The translations under genes and the position numbers were made by a program. This document shows positions 61,165 through 64,000 of a stretch of 64,000 bases of DNA, one piece after another (within the stretch, counting starts at the first letter, position 1; each line of letters opens with the position of its first letter). The notes beneath the pieces are model-generated. The model ran no database searches and was not told where the DNA came from. It worked only from the letters and a program-made list of their open reading frames with translations. This stretch comes from Pasteurellaceae bacterium (GTDB taxonomy: Bacteria; Pseudomonadota; Gammaproteobacteria; Enterobacterales; Pasteurellaceae): contig JAUNAB010000001.1 in assembly GCA_030527795.1 (NCBI GenBank), positions 1-64,000 on the forward strand. The letters are read 5' to 3'.

Positions 61165-62478
61165 ATGTCTTTAGAAAAAACATTCAATTTATCAGCACGT
61201 GGCTCAACCGCCCGTCAAGAAATTATCGCAGGGTTAACCACCTTTTTGGCGATGGTGTATTCGGTGATTGTGGTACCAAATATGCTGAAAAATGCAGGTT
61301 TTCCGCCTGAAAGTGTCTTTATTGCAACCTGTTTGGTAACGGGATTTGGCTCAATTTTGATCGGTTTGTGGGCGAATGCCCCAATGGCAATTGGTTGTGC
61401 GATTTCCTTAACTGCATTCACCGCATTTAGCTTGGTGTTAGGGCAACAAGTAAGCATTCCAGTAGCATTGGGCGCTGTCTTTTTAATGGGCGTGGTGTTT
61501 ACCTTAATCTCAGCAACGGGGATCCGTGCGTGGATTTTGCGGAATTTGCCCGCGAGCATTGCCCACGGTGCAGGGATTGGAATTGGTTTATTCTTGTTAT
61601 TAATCGCAACTAACGGTGTCGGCTTGGTGTTAAGCAATCAAGCAGGATTGCCCGTCAAATTCGGTGATTTCACCTCTTTTCCAGTTATGATGTCGCTAAT
61701 CGGTTTAGCCTTTATCATTGGCTTAGAAAAATTACGTGTGAAAGGGGCAATTTTGTGGGTGATTATTGCCATCACTATTATCGGTTTGGTTTTTGATCCA
61801 AATGTAAAATTCAGCGGTGAAATTTTCAAAAAGCCAACTTTTGGCGAACAATCATTGTTCTTAAGCCTTGATCTGCAAGGGGCATTACAACCTGCTATTT
61901 TACCTGTGGTTTTTGCGTTAGTGATGACCGCGGTATTTGATGCAACAGGGACAATCCGTGCCGTAGCGGGACAGGCGAATTTAGTTGATCAAGACGGGCA
62001 AATTGTTAATGGTGGCAAAGCCTTAACTGCAGATTCGGTCAGTAGTATCGTTTCAGCATTAGTCGGCACTGCACCTGCTGCGGTGTATATTGAGTCAGCC
62101 GCAGGCACGGCGGCAGGCGGACGCACAGGCTTAACCGCAGTAGTTGTTGGTTTATTGTTTTTGCTAATGCTGTTCTTCCAACCTGTTGCAAGTTTAGTGC
62201 CAGGTTATGCAACTGCTCCTGCCTTAATGTACGTGGGATTGTTAATGTTGAGCAACGTCAACAAATTAGATTTTAATGATTTCGTTGGGGCAATGTCGGG
62301 TCTAATCTGTGCGGTATTTATTGTGTTGACCGCAAACATCGTTACAGGAATTATGCTTGGTTTTGCAAGTTTAGTGATTGGACGTATTGTGTCTGGTGAT
62401 GTGAAAAAATTGAACCTTGGCACCATTATTATCGCGATCATCTTGGTGGTGTTTTACGCTGGGGGGTGGGCGATTTAA
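61165..62478 (+). CDS. AzgA-type purine permease (adenine/guanine/hypoxanthine)
   Basis: A 437-residue inner-membrane protein of the nucleobase:cation symporter-2, AzgA-like branch (E. coli GhxP/GhxQ/AdeP/AdeQ). [25 protein letters not shown] at the start, [31 protein letters not shown] and [23 protein letters not shown] are family motifs. The PurR box supports a purine substrate; which base is not decidable here. Confidence 0.9.
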   Translation: MSLEKTFNLSARGSTARQEIIAGLTTFLAMVYSVIVVPNMLKNAGFPPESVFIATCLVTGFGSILIGLWANAPMAIGCAISLTAFTAFSLVLGQQVSIPVALGAVFLMGVVFTLISATGIRAWILRNLPASIAHGAGIGIGLFLLLIATNGVGLVLSNQAGLPVKFGDFTSFPVMMSLIGLAFIIGLEKLRVKGAILWVIIAITIIGLVFDPNVKFSGEIFKKPTFGEQSLFLSLDLQGALQPAILPVVFALVMTAVFDATGTIRAVAGQANLVDQDGQIVNGGKALTADSVSSIVSALVGTAPAAVYIESAAGTAAGGRTGLTAVVVGLLFLLMLFFQPVASLVPGYATAPALMYVGLLMLSNVNKLDFNDFVGAMSGLICAVFIVLTANIVTGIMLGFASLVIGRIVSGDVKKLNLGTIIIAIILVVFYAGGWAI

Positions 62479-62497
62479 TCCAATTCATCATTAATAG

Positions 62498-62543
62498 AAA
62501 AACCGCGGCCAAAAAAACGAAAGAAATTTTGACCGCGGTTTTT
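62498..62543. terminator. Terminator between the purine permease and satP (uptake-signal pair)
   Basis: AAAAACCGCGGCCAAAAAAA (left core one base changed) faces TTTTGACCGCGGTTTTT, between convergent genes. Confidence 0.8.
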
Positions 62544-62575
62544 AATTTTTTAATGCTAATTTTTACATTAAATCG

Positions 62576-63142
62576 TTATTTTTTCGGTTCGCCGATAGGT
62601 AAAATCGTGCGGTTAAAACTTTCATTGATAATGTCAGCAGCTGCAAGATAGAAAGCAGCAAGAGCGGTGATTAAACCAAAATTACCGCCAAGTTGGCTTA
62701 GGCTGTGGTTGCCCGTGAAATCGCCTGCAGCTAATAAATAGAAGGTAATGGTTAAAAACAAGAAAATGGCTTGTAACGCACGGGCTTTAGCAAGTGTGCC
62801 GAGAAACATCATTAGGGTAAATGTTCCCCAAATGGTTAAGTACCAACCGACAAATTCTGGGGTAACGTTGGCGGCAAAAAAGACTTTAAACAATGCAAAG
62901 CTCCACCAAAATGCACCGTAGCTGATAAATGCGGTAAATCCAAAGGTGTTGCCTTTTTTGTATTCAAACATTCCTGCGATCATTTGTGCGCTACCGCCAA
63001 AGGCAAATGCCATTGCCAGTACCATCCCTAGATTTTCACCGCCAAAAGTGCCGTTATTGATTAGGCTAAGTAGCCAAGTCGTTAATGCGAAGCCACATAG
63101 CCCGAGTGGCGCGGGGTTAGCATAATTGTTTTTAATTGACAT
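62576..63142 (-). CDS. satP: Acetate/succinate transporter SatP (YaaH/GPR1/FUN34 family)
   Basis: A 188-residue protein with six membrane segments. The family motif NPAPLGLCGFALTTW is at residues 9-23, with MIAGMFEYKKGNTFG following. Exchanges acetate or succinate with protons. It is divergent from adhE, an interesting placement since both deal with fermentation products. Confidence 0.9.
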   Translation of the reverse strand: MSIKNNYANPAPLGLCGFALTTWLLSLINNGTFGGENLGMVLAMAFAFGGSAQMIAGMFEYKKGNTFGFTAFISYGAFWWSFALFKVFFAANVTPEFVGWYLTIWGTFTLMMFLGTLAKARALQAIFLFLTITFYLLAAGDFTGNHSLSQLGGNFGLITALAAFYLAAADIINESFNRTILPIGEPKK

Positions 63143-63378
63143 CGTCTTTCCTTATAAGTAAAGCAAATAATAAAGTGGTTGAATCGATCAAGCACTAATG
63201 AAAAAAGGGCGTTAGTATGGCGGATTTTCAGCCCGAATGAAAGTGAAATTAATCAATTTTTGAAAATTAATATGAAAAAATACAGGGATTTAGCTGTAAC
63301 GTTTCAATTTGAGTAGAAATCCCTATAAAAGTTAAGTTTTTCAAGTGGTTATCGCTATAAATTGAAGTTAAATTAAAA

Positions 63379-63441
63379 TGTGATCTAGATCAAAATTTTT
63401 GTGTAAAATTGTTAGAGCTTAATTAAAAAGGGGTATATAAT
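63379..63441 (+). promoter_or_regulatory. CRP/FNR-like site and promoter of adhE
   Basis: TGTGATCTAGATCA (63379-63392) contains the perfect palindrome TGATCTAGATCA and is flanked by AAAA/AAAATTT as in CRP sites; it also matches FNR (TTGAT-N4-ATCAA) at all but one base. Its centre (63386.5) is 61.5 bases before the start predicted from TATAAT (63436-63441), the class I activator position. Which protein binds is undecided. The rest of the 63143-63489 gap shows no ORF. Confidence 0.6.
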
Positions 63442-63489
63442 TAGCGCCAGTTAATTTTTAAATTTTTACAATCTTTAGGAGAAATCATT

Positions 63490-64000
63490 ATGAGTAAAGC
63501 TGTTGAAAATGCAGTAAGCCCTGCTCAAGCGGAAGTTAATGCGCTGGTGGAAAAAGGTTTGGTGGCGTTAGAAGAATTTCGCTTACTTGACCAAAAACAA
63601 GTGGATTACATTGTCGCAAAAGCATCGGTAGCTGCGCTAGATCAGCACGGTGTATTAGCGATGCACGCTTATGAAGAAACAGGTCGCGGTGTGTTTGAAG
63701 ATAAAGCCACTAAAAACTTGTTCGCTTGTGAGTATGTGGTTAACAATATGCGTAATTTGAAAACTGTTGGCGTGATTAGCGAAGATGATGTCACGGGCAT
63801 TACTGAAATCGCTGATCCAGTTGGGGTTGTGTGTGGTATTACACCAACCACTAATCCAACTTCAACTGCGATTTTTAAATCACTTATCGCACTTAAAACC
63901 CGTAATCCAATCGTCTTTGCTTTCCACCCTTCTGCACAACAGTCTTCAGCTCACGCAGCACGTGTTGTTTATGAAGCGGCTGTTGCTGCGGGTGCACCGA
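63490..64000 (+). CDS. adhE: Bifunctional acetaldehyde/alcohol dehydrogenase AdhE, N-terminal part
   Basis: The ATG at 63490 behind AGGAG (63477-63481 region) begins MSKAVENAVSPAQAEVNALV and the frame is open to the window end (170 codons). DPVGVVCGITPTTNPTST and ALKTRNPIVFAFHPSAQ are AdhE/aldehyde dehydrogenase blocks. The full protein (about 870-890 residues) converts acetyl-CoA to ethanol in anaerobic fermentation and forms spirosome filaments. The Fe-dependent alcohol dehydrogenase half lies beyond the window. Confidence 0.95.
   Translation, partial: MSKAVENAVSPAQAEVNALVEKGLVALEEFRLLDQKQVDYIVAKASVAALDQHGVLAMHAYEETGRGVFEDKATKNLFACEYVVNNMRNLKTVGVISEDDVTGITEIADPVGVVCGITPTTNPTSTAIFKSLIALKTRNPIVFAFHPSAQQSSAHAARVVYEAAVAAGAP

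Overview
This 64 kb window is chromosomal DNA of a member of the Pasteurellaceae; I cannot name the genus from the sequence alone. The evidence is AT-rich DNA, gene neighbourhoods shared with Haemophilus influenzae and E. coli (adk-ampG-galE, prfA-prmC-sirB1-kdsA, nrdR-ribD-degS, xthA next to a TIGR01619 gene, sspAB, qmcA-nfeD), a periplasmic-binding-protein iron transporter (hit/fbp), and a very abundant short motif related to the family's DNA uptake signal. That motif is not the textbook AAGTGCGGT. It is AACCGCGGTCAAAA, whose core ACCGCGGT is a perfect palindrome. I count about 38 exact cores by eye, often as inverted pairs that form terminators.

Layout: 1-2022 holds the 3' end of a trimeric autotransporter adhesin with a Ser/Ala/Thr repeat, then an AT-rich DUF2827 glycosyltransferase-like gene. 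2078-17911 is housekeeping: adk, ampG, galE, selD, two tandem tyrosine-permease genes behind a TyrR-like box, purR, a 27-residue YnhF-like protein, carbonic anhydrase, queF, aspA, prfA-prmC-sirB1-kdsA. 18162-30591 holds a nucleoside hydrolase, a DUF5718 gene, the iron transporter hitABC, trhP, an alanine symporter and a pseudouridine operon (psuK-psuG-psuT). 30967-44285 holds two peptide ABC transporters: an opp operon with fused OppD/OppF ATPases, and a dpp operon with two tandem binding-protein genes, the second frameshifted.

44412-58321 is again housekeeping: truB, a torD-family chaperone, nrdR, ribD, degS, an acetyltransferase, sfsA, xthA, sixA, pykA, sspAB, modF-like, qmcA-nfeD. 58322-59504 is decayed accessory DNA: remnants of a conjugative type IV secretion locus (virB5, eexN, virB6 start) bracketed by two copies of a CRISPR-repeat-like sequence. 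59505-64000 holds a LysR regulator, a small glycine-zipper lipoprotein, a purine permease under a PurR box, satP, and the start of adhE behind a CRP/FNR-like site.

Most notable signals: (1) a complete histidine-type transcription attenuator (leader peptide with four consecutive His codons and competing hairpins) placed before the dpp peptide transporter, not a his biosynthesis operon; (2) a perfect Fur box overlapping a near-consensus promoter that would drive an unannotated ~71-nt minus-strand RNA ending at an intrinsic terminator, in a convergent gap near 49.3 kb; (3) the palindromic uptake-signal dialect; (4) the repeat-bracketed type IV secretion remnant; (5) the adhesin-glycosyltransferase pair.
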